This document shows positions 1 to 9,898 of a stretch of DNA of 64,000 bases, one piece after another (the stretch's first letter is position 1; the number at the start of each line of letters is the position of its first letter). Source of the DNA: Primulina eburnea (Eukaryota; Streptophyta; Magnoliopsida; Lamiales; Gesneriaceae). The position numbers were made by a program, and so were the translations under genes. The notes under the pieces are model-generated. The model searched no databases. It saw only the letters and a list, made by a program, of their open reading frames with translations, and had not been told where the DNA came from. The stretch covers positions 9,134,261 to 9,198,260 of the forward strand of contig NC_133114.1 in the NCBI RefSeq assembly GCF_022965805.1. Reading direction: 5' to 3'.

Positions 1-1
1 C

Positions 2-214
2 AAAAAGAGGGAAGAAGAACAAAGAGAAAGAGGAGAAAGAGTTCTAACAGAAGAAGAACAAAGGAGAACAGAGATAACGCAAAATCCTCAGTCAGACAAA
101 GAGACCAAGATGACCAGAATGAAGAAATCATTTACAGGGATATTGAAACCAATAATTAAAATTCGTGTTAAAACTCTTACTGCTTTTTATATTCATGTTT
201 TGCATTTATCTTAG
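2..214 (+). CDS. C-terminal tail of a copia 3' ORF (partial, starts off-window)
   Basis: An open frame runs from base 2 to a TAG at 212-214, about 70 codons, continuing from before the window. The residues are rich in E, K, R and Q at first and turn hydrophobic in the last 15. It ends about 45 bases before a polypurine tract and an LTR, so by position it is the end of the last gene of a + strand Ty1/copia element. The charged tail is like those of the extra 3' ORFs in the two other copia elements here. It could also be a degraded pol end, but no RNase H motif is visible. The function of such 3' ORFs is unknown. Confidence 0.5.
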   Translation, partial: KKREEEQRERGERVLTEEEQRRTEITQNPQSDKETKMTRMKKSFTGILKPIIKIRVKTLTAFYIHVLHLS

Positions 215-257
215 CTTTATTGACGTTCTAACATTATCAAGGTTTTGGCATCACGAT

Positions 258-268
258 AAAGGGGGAAA
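258..268 (+). other. Polypurine tract of the left-edge copia element
   Basis: An 11-base purine run containing five G's directly precedes the LTR start TGTTAG. Such tracts prime plus-strand DNA synthesis in LTR retrotransposons, and its place fixes the LTR that follows as the 3' LTR of a + strand element. Confidence 0.7.
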
Positions 269-269
269 T

Positions 270-1289
270 TGTTAGATTTAAATTTATTGTGGCGATGAAA
301 ATGAAAACCAGTAGATCACTCGTTCAAATAGTAGATAACTAAAAGCAGAATTAATAGCATAGAAGAGCAGAAGAAGTACCTAAACGGATATAGAATCAGA
401 AGCAGAAGAAAGGACTTTACTAGACTCAACATCTTAACGTTATCAGCATTAAATGTTACCTGTTTCCTTTTTCTAGGACAAGTATTAATTGCAGCATTAA
501 TAACGATACGAGGTCATTTCATTCACTTTGCCAATTTTAGTATAAAACAGGACTGATTGCTTTATAGCTTTTTTGCAGGAACCTATTTCGGTAATAAAGC
601 TGATTCTATCAGAAATCAGAAGACGGTTTCTGATTAAAGACGTTGAACTCAGTCACCTATATATATGAGACAAACCCATGTAGAACATATAGTGGCGATA
701 TATCTGTCAAAATCAATCCGAGAAAACCACGAATCCTTGATATCTTCAAGTTCAACATAAAGAAAAGTAGCACACGCTTCATAGCAGACATCTGATCTAT
801 TTGAGATCATTTTGTGCTACTGTTTCTTACACACTTCACAATTATTCACTACACTCATATTTTACCAAGAAGAGTTTGTAATCTGAAAAGAGTCTTTTCA
901 TAACTTTATTGTATCGCATTTTCACTATGTTGAGTAACTAAGAGTTTCAGTAGGCAAAGGGTAAGCCCTACTGAAGTGGGTGTGTACAAGAGTTGTACTG
1001 TAAAATCCAAAGTCTTTTAGTGATACCTTTTGGAAACAGAAGAAAGGGAGACATAGAAGACTTTATCTTCGAACTTCCATAAACAACTGCTGTCTACTGA
1101 TATTACTATTTTCATTCACTCCATCAGATTGTTTCCGCACTTAATATTGTAATCTCTTGGAAGTACTCACGACAAGTTAAGTTACTATCCCTAACAGGAT
1201 TTTAACACATTCTTTATCCGAGAAAGAAAAGAAGAATTTGGAGAAAAGTTCATTCACCCCCCCTCTAAACTCTTCCTCGATCTCCAACA
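270..1289 (+). repeat. 3' LTR of a Ty1/copia element (about 1.02 kb)
   Basis: The LTR starts TGTTAG just after the polypurine tract and ends CCAACA at 1289, giving TG..CA ends. A TATA-like run sits near 656-668, and the following part has the C-rich end typical of large copia LTRs. The 5' LTR lies outside the window, so age cannot be judged. The three clues agree (tract, termini, length), but the exact end is by eye. Confidence 0.7.
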
Positions 1290-1908
1290 AATTATTTTAA
1301 ATCTTTTAATTTGAAATTAATAGATACAATTACAGTTTTTTATTACAGAGACAACGTTGACCAAAGTAGAAAGTTTTGGACAAAATTAAAATGCTAACTA
1401 TTAATTATTTACTAGTCTAAAAAATTTAAACATATTGATGCAAGCACATTGTTCTTTTCCAAAAAGGTTTAAAAAGATTTTTTTTTTTAGTTTTTTTAAA
1501 CTGAATAAAATGGAAATTTAAAATATAAAATGTAGGATATTTTAATTTAATAATTTTCTATATATATCAAACAGTTTTTGAATCATCTCAATTTATTTGT
1601 ATACTTAAATGTGAAAATCACTTTATTATATACCATATCTTACATAATTATTGTTATTCTTCACATATTAATGATTTTTTTTTTAAAAAAAACAAAATTT
1701 AGTAATCTTTACTTTTATTTTAGATAAAACATTTTTTTCAAAAAATATTAATTATTTAAATTAATTAACTAAAACAGTCAGTCGTTTTAATCGATCCACT
1801 CAATTACTTGAAAAATAGATCAAGCTTGATTTATCTTGGTGAATTCAATGTGTAAAAGAGGTCATTTAAATTTATGATCTTTAAGGGGTCATTTAAATTT
1901 ATGATATT
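1290..1908. other. AT-rich spacer, no gene seen
   Basis: This stretch is strongly AT-rich with many homopolymer runs. No ORF of substance, LTR boundary or RNA gene is visible. A short direct repeat (GTCATTTAAATTTATGAT) occurs twice near 1861-1905, just before the TRIM. Confidence 0.6.
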
Positions 1909-2258
1909 TGTTGGGTGTAATAATTGTCCCTGCTTGGTAAAGCGATCCAACCGTAGTGCTTGAGTTGCTGTGCGGTTTAAAAGATTTGAGTTGTACCATT
2001 ACTACTAGCTATAGCTTTTGGTAAAGTGGTAAGCGCTCGCTCCTACAATTGGTATCAAAGCCTAGGTCATGGGTTCGATTCCCATTGATTGCAAGGAGTG
2101 CAATTATTGGGAGGGAGATTGTTTGGTGTAATAATTGTCTCTGCTTGGTAGAACGATCGAACCGTGGTACTTGAGCTGCTGTGCGTTTTAAAAGATTTGA
2201 GTTGCATCATTACTACTAGCTATAGCTTTTGGTAAAACGGTAAGTGCTCGGTCCTACA
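1909..2258 (+). mobile_element. TRIM (terminal-repeat retrotransposon in miniature)
   Basis: Two direct repeats of 139 bp (1909-2047 and 2120-2258), roughly 89 percent alike by eye, start TGTT and end CCTACA. They flank only 72 bases. The internal part begins with a primer-site match, TGGTATCAAAGC (2050-2061), one base from the usual iMet site, and ends in a purine-rich run (GGGAGGGAGA) just before the second repeat. Flanks are ATATT and TTATT, an imperfect 5-bp duplication. LTRs, PBS and PPT without coding capacity define a TRIM, a non-autonomous element moved by the enzymes of other LTR elements. I do not know a family name for it. Confidence 0.75.
2019..2081 (+). promoter_or_regulatory. 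tRNA-like A box and B box spanning the TRIM LTR/internal junction
   Basis: TGGTAAAGTGG at 2019-2029 fits the pol III A-box consensus TRGYNNARNNG, and GTTCGATTC at 2073-2081 fits the B box GWTCRANNC. Spacing is 43 bases, within the tRNA range. The B box sits in a perfect T-arm: a 5-bp stem ATGGG/CCCAT around a 7-base loop. The A box lies at the end of the left LTR and the B box in the internal part. The right LTR keeps an altered A box but no B box follows. Whether pol III uses it is inference. Confidence 0.45.
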
Positions 2259-2731
2259 TTATTTCTCCACATCTTCTTAAAATATCTTTTTAGTTACAAC
2301 TAAAAATATATGTAATACAACGTTCATTATATGTATTAATATTTTATTAAAAATCTGGTTACTATAAACTACTTTATACGATTTGTATGACTTTTCATTA
2401 TATGTTTTTTTGAAAAACTTTTTGTCGTAATTCAAAAGTACCCTTACTTTCTTTGGTTTCTTACAAAATCAAAAGAAGGACAAAATTATAAATTTGAATG
2501 TGCTAATTAACTTCATGTGCACCAATAATTCTCCCCTCCCCTCCCACAAGCTTCTGTTTTTCCAAGTTAGAGATTGGTGAAGGAAATTTTTTTTACACAA
2601 TATTCTCTATTATTCATGGATTGTGATTTTAGTATTCAATAGAGTTGTATGTTGCACACACTTCTCATTTTTAGTCATTTTATCTCATTCAAGTCGTGAT
2701 TCCAGAGCATGAAGCATTTATATTGTGGTAC
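2259..2731. other. Non-coding spacer between TRIM and old copia
   Basis: Moderately AT-rich, with a short CCCCTCCCCTCCC pyrimidine run near 2534-2546. I see no gene, RNA or repeat boundary here. Confidence 0.55.
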
Positions 2732-2925
2732 TTAAAGGAAACGTGACTTACATTGCAAGACAAAATTCATTAACTTTTTTTCCCCTTTGATAAGAATTTT
2801 TCATTTCTAGGCTATTGAATTTCTTAAACTCTAAATTTGTTATAGAATGTTTAAAAGAATTTGTTTCCTAATGAAAGACTACTTTCCTTATTTTTAGGAA
2901 TCTAGTCGAAGAATCTTACCAAGAC

Positions 2926-3878
2926 TGAAAGGATCGGTTAATCAAATAAAGAGTGTTTAGAAGGGGGGGTTGAATAAACACTGCTCGAATTTAAATATTC
3001 TTCGACAATATGAGTTTAGTTTTGTTACAAACTGAAACTAGATATCCCGTCGGTCAATAACAGTCAGTTAAACTGAATAAAACAGTTGCGGAAAATAAAC
3101 TGACTGAAAGATAGAGTATCTAACTGAAAATGACAACTGAAGTAATGACACCACAATTTGTTTCTGGATGTTCGGAGACTTGAATAAATCCTACGTCACC
3201 CCTTCTATCACGAAGATAGGATAGTCACTAATAGACCTTGATCAAATACAAAACACTGCACTGACCCACTTCAGTTTGGACTTATCACTTTGCCAAAACT
3301 GAAACTCTTAGTATGCAACACTTTTACAGATCGTAACTAATCTTAGCACAACTTAGAAAATATATCAAAGATTACAAAGTGCTATTTAAGCTCGAGAGTG
3401 TAGTCTTGAATACTATTGATATAACTGATAAGCGCGAGCTTTGATTTCTGAATGCAAGTAGATATTTTTGCAGCGTGACAGCAAGTAAAATAAGATAACT
3501 GAAAGTCGGAATTTTTCAGTTGCTGACTTCGACTATTTATAGGCTCTCCTCTCAACGGTAACATTAAAGAATGTTTGAATATTCTAACCGTTGATTGCCA
3601 CGTCGATATACTCTCTCAGTCGTACACTGTTCATTCTATAATGCGGCGTTCCACTACTAGTTGTAGGTATTTGTACTATTTGTCGGTTGTCGCTTTCAAC
3701 TGATGACGTGTACAGCTGAGAGATCAGCTCGTAAAGAATCAGTTCCCGAGAATGAACTTCAGTTGCATCGAACAGTTAACTGAATTCAGCAGATGACGTG
3801 TTCAGTTGATGATCAGTTCAGTTGCTTAGTTCAGTTGGTAAGTCTTTTTGTCAAAACACCGGAATTAAGTTTTCAACA
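2926..3878 (-). repeat. 3' LTR of the young copia (953 bp)
   Basis: On the minus strand it starts TGTTGAAAAC and ends CCTTTCA, with TG..CA termini. It differs from the 5' copy by scattered substitutions, a few percent by eye. A minus-strand TATA box CTATAAATAG lies at 3533-3542. The U3 part repeats the motif GATGACGTG, the core of plant bZIP/as-1-like sites, near 3703 and 3792. Confidence 0.9.
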
Positions 3879-3890
3879 ATTTCCCTCTTT
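3879..3890 (-). other. Polypurine tract of the young copia
   Basis: The minus strand reads AAAGAGGGAAAT directly before the 3' LTR start TGTTGAAAAC. This is the expected place and composition for the plus-strand primer. Confidence 0.75.
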
Positions 3891-4027
3891 GTGGTGTTTG
3901 ACAAAACTTAGAGAAAATATAACTGAATAATTGAACTCTTGTAGATAAAATAAGATGTAGATTCAACTGAACTCATATTCTTCACAAATACAAGAATTTA
4001 AAATTCTTCTGCTTTTCTAAAATCAGT

Positions 4028-5729
4028 TTAAGGCTCTTCCCCCTTTTTGTCAAACAGCTCCATCTTAGTAGATAATTTACGAACGCCAATAGACAGGAGA
4101 TGGACAGAGTCGGAAATATTGCTGATAGCAGTAGTCATTGCAACTTGAAGCAAATCTATCTTTCTTGAGACAAGAGACTCCACACTGTCAACTCGTTTGT
4201 TGATAGAGTCTTGAGTGGCAGTGAGACTAGAAAGTATCCCTCTAGTTTTTCTGTATATCTTCAACTGCGAATGACAGAGAGGTAACAGCAGCTTGTATGG
4301 CGTTCAGTTTTTCTGAGTTGAACTGATGAGAATGGTCCAACTTCAAAGTGTGTGACAGCTGAGTGTCCTGAATTTTTGAGATGGCAGTAAGTATTTGCTG
4401 CATACTATCCTGCATATTCTGAACTTCTTCAAAAATAAGATCAAAATCTGATGAAGATGGAGGAGGAGACTGATGAGAGGTTCCTGGTTCTCTTGTTGTG
4501 TGTTCAGAAATGACTAAGACTTGGTCAGTCGAGACTGTAGCAGCAACATTCTGAACTGGAACATCAGTTACAATGATTTCTCCTTGAACTGGAGACGATG
4601 AGGGTGGATTCTGATCGGCATAAGAACTGGCTTGATGAATGGCAGATGGTGATGAAACCAAAACTGGTGCCTCTAAAGAATGAACTTGAGAATCAATCGG
4701 CACATCAGTTGAAATAGCTTGTTCAGCAAATAGATCTTGCTGAACTAGTTCTTCTAAAGAGATGGTGACCTCTGGATTTGATCAGCAGAGTGATCAACTG
4801 GATTAGACATAGGTTAACTCAATTTAGTATCCTGCACCACTGATTGGATAATTTCCTCAATGTCTGCAAAGGAAAGCTCGGCTTCAGTGTACAGTTGCTG
4901 TTCAGCGGGAGATGGTTTAGGTAAATTCTGAGCTGGCTCGTCAGTTGGAACAAGAACTTGTTCAGAGGAAGGTTTTTGCTGCTCAGAAGTCGGTTCCTCA
5001 ATTATTTCCTCTTCATCATTATCTGAATCGCCTTGATGAAGAACTAATTCTTGATCTGTTTCCCAAAATTTTATCTGAGATTGTAACCCAAGCAAATCGG
5101 TATCAAGCTGAGTAATTACTGCTTGATCAGCAAATGCAGTAAGATTTGTTGGAATGTAGTTAGCCTTCAGCTTATTAAGAATTTGTGCTAACTTCTTTGC
5201 TCTCATCTGATCAAACAAATAAGTTTTTCTTTCCATAGGCCTGAGCAATTGTAGCAGCTTTCACCGTTCTGAGAACAAATGCTTCCAATTTGATGAAGGT
5301 GTTCAGTTGTGATTTCTTCTTCAGTTGCTTGGCAAAAACTTGTGTGCGAAAAGCTGCCCAAGCATTATAGGACTGAATTTTTGAAGCTGAAAAACTATTA
5401 ACCTTTGCCCAAACAAGGTCGATGTGTGTCTGAATGGCATTGGAAGGTCTGGGCTCTTCAATCAGCTTACCCTTGCCTTTATCAGTACTTAGAATGTGAG
5501 GGATTTCCAATCCTGTTCGAGTTGATTCCACCACCTCTATAAATTTTATTCCTTTGGGTCGAGCAAGTGCCACACTAGCAGGACGAGTGATCTGAATCAG
5601 AGGCGCTTTGGTCCTAACTGATTCTTTTTTGGCACCAACTGAAGCTTCTGGTGGAATGATTTTCAAAGGGACTGCTTCTATTGGTTGCTGAGCATATGAA
5701 GAAATTATCGTATCAGTAGGAATGGACAC
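4028..5729 (-). pseudogene. C-terminal half of the copia extra 3' ORF, broken into frames
   Basis: Minus-strand open segments lie at 5211-5729, 4814-5248, 4242-4703 and 4028-4264, overlapping or abutting in different frames, so at least three frameshifts or stops separate them. The first has a basic, A/K-rich stretch with conserved-looking W and F residues. The middle ones are acidic and rich in P, S, Q and E, so probably disordered. The last two are S/T/I/L heptad-like (repeated SLV, DSV, LLS) and could form a coiled coil. The end lies about 140 bases before the purine tract. Position after RNase H matches the so-called env-like ORF of some plant copia elements, but I see no signal peptide or clear membrane segment here, so envelope function is not supported. 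Confidence 0.6.
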
Positions 5730-6438
5730 CTCGGTAGATGAAGATTTAACCCTTTGGGTTCTTGGTTTCTTGGCAATCTGTGGGGATGGAGTTTTCTCTG
5801 AATCAGATGCACTCTAAATTAATTTCCTCTTTGCTACCTTCAGTTGAGCCAAAGTTTGGCCTTTTTAACTGATTTTGGGGCAGCTTGACCAGTCTCAATC
5901 TCCTGTTTGATCTTGATAAATTGAGCAGGAGAAATGTCAAGTTTGGTCTTTAGTGGCATAGTGTTCTTCGCATTTAAAACTTTAAACTTTGATGATCTTT
6001 CTGAATCATCAGCCACTAACCCTTTTATTTTCAGCAGAAAGCTGAGTTGCACTGCAAATCCCTTGGATTGTTTGGAAGACATGAACATATTCTTCAGAAT
6101 ATTAAATATGAGATGCCTCCAGTTGAATTGACAATCAGCCATAATAACAGAAATGGATTGAAATTTCTCCAAATTAAGGGCAGCAAACGATCCAGCTTTT
6201 GCCAAAAGCCCTTTGGCTACAACATCAGCAAGTAACTGACTTCATACTTCAGTTCTTTCTTTGGATCGGAGACTTTGATCTTCCGTCCATCAGCGGAAAG
6301 GGAAGTTTGAATCTCTTCAATATTAGAAGCTTTAACATCCGAGAGATGTGCCAATCCATCAGAGGGTAGAGAGAAAATTTCTCCAAAGAAGTCTTCAGAG
6401 ATGGTCAGAGACTGATCATTGACAGTAGAAGCTATGTT

Positions 6439-6837
6439 TGTGAGGCCCGGAGCCGAAGAGGGCGGGGGGTGAACTGCCGGTGCCATCAGTTGCACGGACA
6501 ATGAGCGGCTCCTGGCAGGCTTCTAGGTGAAGGGAACATGAATGAACCGACCCACACGGGAATGAGAGGGATTCCGAGACTGTTCAATGTAATGGACTGT
6601 ACAGTTGAAGAGGGCTTAAAAGATTTGATTGGTACTACTCATATCACGAAGGTGCATCTTCTTTTCGGTAGATCATCACATAAGAACTTCAAAGTTAAGC
6701 GTGCTTGACTTGGGGCAATTTTGGGATGGGTGACCTCCTGGGAAGTTTCCTAGGGTGCGTGTGAGTGAGGACATAAGCACGCTGAAAAGACTCGTCTTGG
6801 TACAGTGAGGACAGTCAGTCAAGTCTGGGGCGTTACA
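6439..6837 (+). mobile_element. Cassandra solo LTR (399 bp) with 5S rRNA sequence
   Basis: The segment starts TGTGAGGCCC and ends GGGGCGTTACA. It is flanked on both sides by ATGTT (6434-6438 and 6838-6842), a perfect target duplication. It contains a 5S rRNA-derived stretch, the mark of the Cassandra TRIM family. Only one LTR is present, so this is a solo LTR left by recombination or a partial copy. By the usual Cassandra form, with TGTAACGCCCC as LTR start, the LTR lies on the minus strand and the 5S stretch reads antisense to it. I give + because the 5S stretch reads that way. It interrupts the 3' ORF of the young copia and so is younger than it. Confidence 0.88.
6631..6761 (+). rRNA. 5S rRNA-like segment inside the Cassandra LTR (not a functional gene)
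   Basis: Two blocks match plant 5S rRNA closely: AGTTAAGCGTGCTTG (about 6693-6707), the pol III A-box region, and GGATGGGTGACCTCCTGGGA (6724-6743), the C-box region. The bases between and before them diverge from real 5S. There is no tandem array, and the segment is embedded in an LTR, so it is a Cassandra-borne 5S relic and not an rRNA gene. The internal control regions look intact enough that pol III factor binding is conceivable; that is inference. Confidence 0.8.
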
Positions 6838-7584
6838 ATGTTGCCATCAGAGTTGACCATATCGGTGGAGTAGAAATCCTGAAGTTCTTTTGGGTAGATT
6901 TCTTGAGATGATTTTCCCAAGAACGTCCGTAATCCAGCAGTCTCAAGTTTTTGAAAAACTTTCTTGACATCATCATCCTCGAAGGATAGTATTGACCCAA
7001 AATTGATAGCCATAGCATTTAGCATATAAGCGGGAATTTGAGTTGCCATTGAGAACTGAATGAATTCCTGAAAAGAAAATGGAAGGATGAAATTTGTTCT
7101 TGCTCTCAAAAGATTGTGGATAAGCGTAAAGAGAAACTGAAATGGAGTGGGTAAAATCCTTTTGTAAGTGACTGTTCAAATTTTTGGACACGTGTCAGTC
7201 CAAGAAAATTTTAAATAAATTCGTGTGTACGTGTGCCAAATGCGTGTGTATTTGAACGGTTTCAAGGGTGTCCACGTTGACACTAATCATTTACTGAAAA
7301 ACAGCATTTAATGCTTGAAAGACAGTCACGTCGCTTGATTTTGAATATAATAGGTTTAATTAGTTAACTTATATGAGAAGATTAGTGAGAAGCTCAATTG
7401 AACGATCAGTTGTTACTGTGTCCTTTCAGTTGAGAGCTGACTAATTAATTGTCTTCTCAGTTAATCTCTTAGAATCAATATTCCTCCTAAATAAATGCAT
7501 AAAATAATTAAAGCGAAAAGTAAATATCAGAGATATTATTTGCTGATGACACGTTGACGACCCTTCAACTTCCTTGAAAGTCTG

Positions 7585-7594
7585 CTATAAATAG
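7585..7594 (+). promoter_or_regulatory. TATA box driving the antisense ORF
   Basis: CTATAAATAG is a perfect plant TATA box on the + strand, opposite to the copia genes. It lies 57 bases before the ATG at 7651, which leaves room for a start site near 7615-7625 and a short leader. Two TTGAC W-box cores (7277-7281, 7554-7558) and ACGT cores lie upstream. The 10-mer is identical to the element's own LTR TATA box. Confidence 0.5.
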
Positions 7595-7650
7595 AAGTGA
7601 CATTGTTAGTTTCAGTCATATTGGTGGAAGAAAGGAGAAAACATAAAAAA

Positions 7651-8025
7651 ATGGCAGATGCGAGGGGCTCGAGTGGTTCTCCATTTTCTCTGGAAGCTAG
7701 GAAGGCGGCTATTGAAGATGAAGTCTTCTACACCAGTCTTCCCTACTGGGAAAAATTACAGGAGCTTGAGTTCCTATATAACTCTGGAGAGGCTACCACT
7801 CCCAGACTGGTGGAACAGTTGACAAAAGTGGGGGAGCGCTTGAATATCGCTGTTTGGGTGGACGTCTTTAAAGATGGTCATATTCATCAGCTGATGCTTC
7901 AAAAGGAACTGGAGATTCTCAATCGCATAGCTTCTTCTCATAGCTTTTGTAAGACATCTTCCTCAGCTCTATCAGTTTGGTTGAGAATGTGGATAGACGA
8001 TGTAGAGGAAAATATGACAATGTAA
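7651..8025 (+). CDS. Antisense ORF within the young copia, 124 residues, unknown function
   Basis: The frame starts at ATG 7651 in a strong context (AAAAAATGG, A at -3 and G at +4) and stops at TAA 8023-8025. The frame is also open upstream to 7597, but the context and TATA box favour 7651. The product begins MADARGSSGSPFSLEARKAA, has a mixed charged, helix-prone middle (about residues 15-60 and 80-95) with several W and Y residues, and no signal peptide or membrane span. It looks like a real protein by composition and has no stops over 142 codons, although neighbouring sense genes of the element are broken. It lies between RNase H and the 3' ORF, on the opposite strand. I do not recognise the family. 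A captured host exon or an element-encoded antisense protein are both possible. Confidence 0.5.
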   Translation: MADARGSSGSPFSLEARKAAIEDEVFYTSLPYWEKLQELEFLYNSGEATTPRLVEQLTKVGERLNIAVWVDVFKDGHIHQLMLQKELEILNRIASSHSFCKTSSSALSVWLRMWIDDVEENMTM

Positions 8026-8262
8026 TCCAAGCGAATATTTATCGTTGAATGAAATGTTTATTTTGGTGTAACTTGATGTTTCTTTTTCCTGCAAGTAATA
8101 AGTTTTAATAACAGATGAACTAATGAACTGATGAAACACTAACTGATAGAAGATTAACTGACATGAGTTGAGAGTCATATAAATAAACAATTAACTGAAG
8201 AATCAGTAGATGACAGTAAAACTGAAAGATGAATTAAGAACCAAGACAACAATAACAACTGA

Positions 8263-8580
8263 TTAGGATAAATCAATTAATCCAAGTATATTGCGAAAAT
8301 GAGAAAACTTAGTCTCGTCCAATGGTTTGGTGAAAATATCAGCTGCTTGCTGCTCAGTTGAGACGTATTCCAATCTGATGTTCTTCTTCAGGGCATTATC
8401 TCTGATAAAGTGATGTCTAACATCTATGTGTTTAGTCCTGGAGTGAAGAATTGGATTATAGGTAATAGCAATTGTGCTTGTGTTGTCACAGAATATAAGA
8501 GATTCCTTTGCATCAACACCATAATCTTTCAGTTGTTGCTGAATCCAGAGCAGTTGAGCACAACAGCTTCCTAGTAGCAA
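8263..8580 (-). pseudogene. Young copia RNase H, C-terminal part
   Basis: The minus-strand product contains DNTSTIAITYNPILHSRTKH, then IDVRHHFIRD and KPLDETKFSHFRN, the standard end of Ty1/copia RNase H, which degrades the RNA strand during reverse transcription. The N-terminal part of the domain (8581-8893) is present as sequence but frameshifted and stopped: fragments matching ARFQANPMQ and a weak LGYGILK-like motif can be seen in other frames. The true frame enters from upstream. The segment ends 1.07 kb before the 3' ORF ATG at 7049. Confidence 0.85.
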
Positions 8581-8893
8581 GATATTTTGCTTCAGTACTA
8601 GGAAGTTGCTATAGATGTTTGCTTCTTACTGAACCAAGAGATCAGTCTGTCTCCTAGGAACTGACATGATCCACTTGTACTTTTTCGATCAAGCTTGCAT
8701 CCTGCATAATCTGCATCTGAAGATCCAACTAAATTGAAAGATGAATCTTTAGAATACCATAACCCAACATTTTATGTGCCCTTAAGATATTCAAAATACG
8801 CTTGGCAGCTGTAAAATATAATTGCATAGGATTTGCTTGAAATCTAGCACACATGCATACAACAAATACAATATCAGGACGACTAGCAGTTAG

Positions 8894-9832
8894 TTACAAT
8901 AATGAACCTATTAAACCTCTGTAAAGTGTCGTCTCAACTGATATTCCCCATTGATCAGTGTCTAATTTAACTGATGAGCTAATGGGAGTGCTTGCAGCTG
9001 AACATGATTCCATGCCAAATTTCTTCAGCAATTCCTTAGTGTATTTGGTTTGCCTGATAAAAGTTCCTGAATCCAGTTGCTTCACTTGTAAACCAAGGAA
9101 GAATGTCAGTTCACCCATCATGCTCATTTCGAACTTATCCTGCATTAACTTAGCAAACTTCTCGCATAATTTGGGGTTAGTTGACCCAAAAATAATGTCA
9201 TCAACATAAATTTGAACGAGTAGAATATGATCATTCTTGGAGAATTTGAACAAGGTCTTATCCACTGATCCAACCAAGAAATCGTGATCAGTTAAAAATT
9301 TTGAAAGAGTTTCGTACCAAGCTCTTGGAATTTGTTTAAGACCATATAAGGCTTTGTTCAAATGGTACACATGATCAGGAAGGTGATGATTGATAAAACC
9401 TGGAGGTTGTTCAACGTAGACTTCTTCCTGCAACTGGCCATTCAGAAACGCACTCTTTACATCCATTTGATAGACTTTGAAGTTTTTGAATGAAGCATAG
9501 GCGATGAATATTCTGATAGCCTCCAGTCTTGCAACTGGTGCATAAGTCTCATCATAATCAATTCCTTCTTCCTGCCTATAGCCTTGTGCTACTAGCCTTG
9601 CTTTGTTACGCACAACTGAACCATCTTCATTCAGTTTGTTTCTGTACACCCATTTTGTACCGATAACAGTTTTTGAAATTGGTCTTGGAACTAAGTTCCA
9701 GACATTGTTATGGACAAACTGATTTAGCTCCTCTTGCATTGCATTTATCCAGTTAGGATCAACAAGAGCTTCATCAGTTTTCTTTGGTTCCAATTGAGAT
9801 ACAAAGGCTGAATGAATAAATAGATTGAGCAT
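8894..9832 (-). pseudogene. Young copia reverse transcriptase
   Basis: A 312-residue minus-strand frame holds the whole copia RT core: NVWNLVPRP (about 44-52), KARLVAQGY (78-86), [12 protein letters not shown] (121-132), [13 protein letters not shown] (161-173), the catalytic YVDD at 209-212 within [11 protein letters not shown], and the FFLGLQV connection. The enzyme copies element RNA to DNA in the virus-like particle. It is broken off from RNase H by frameshifts at about 8890 and joins upstream to the integrase end through 9833-9898, with a frame change. Usual GLKQAPRAWY reads [10 protein letters not shown] here. The catalytic residues are intact. Confidence 0.92.
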
Positions 9833-9898
9833 CTGATTTCTGGTTCTTACTAGATAAGATGGATTACCTATTACCAGTTCTGGAGGATGTGATTTCTT

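Larger units (their letters stand above)
5840..7049 (-). pseudogene. N-terminal half of the copia extra 3' ORF, interrupted by a Cassandra LTR
   Basis: The likely start is the ATG at 7049, before MATQIPAYMLNAMAINFGSI. The frame runs to about 6838, is broken by the Cassandra insertion, resumes at 6433 and continues in pieces (6217-6433, 5840-6205). Leaving out the insertion and one TSD copy puts the two sides back in the same frame, so the break came from that insertion. From memory, the pattern (N-terminal NFGSILSFEDDD, then FSLPSDGL, then NWRHLIFNILKNM and KGFAVQLSFLLK) resembles proteins predicted very often in Dorcoceras hygrometricum and described there only as hypothetical. The role is unknown. 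The shift between the last two pieces is a separate mutation. Confidence 0.6.

Noticed and set aside
6631..6761. A functional 5S rRNA gene
   Set aside because: Only parts match 5S; it lies in an LTR with TSDs and is not in a tandem array, which is the Cassandra signature.
4028..7049. Retroviral-type envelope gene in the young copia
   Set aside because: No signal peptide, furin-like site or membrane anchor can be seen; the extra ORF looks cytoplasmic and partly disordered.
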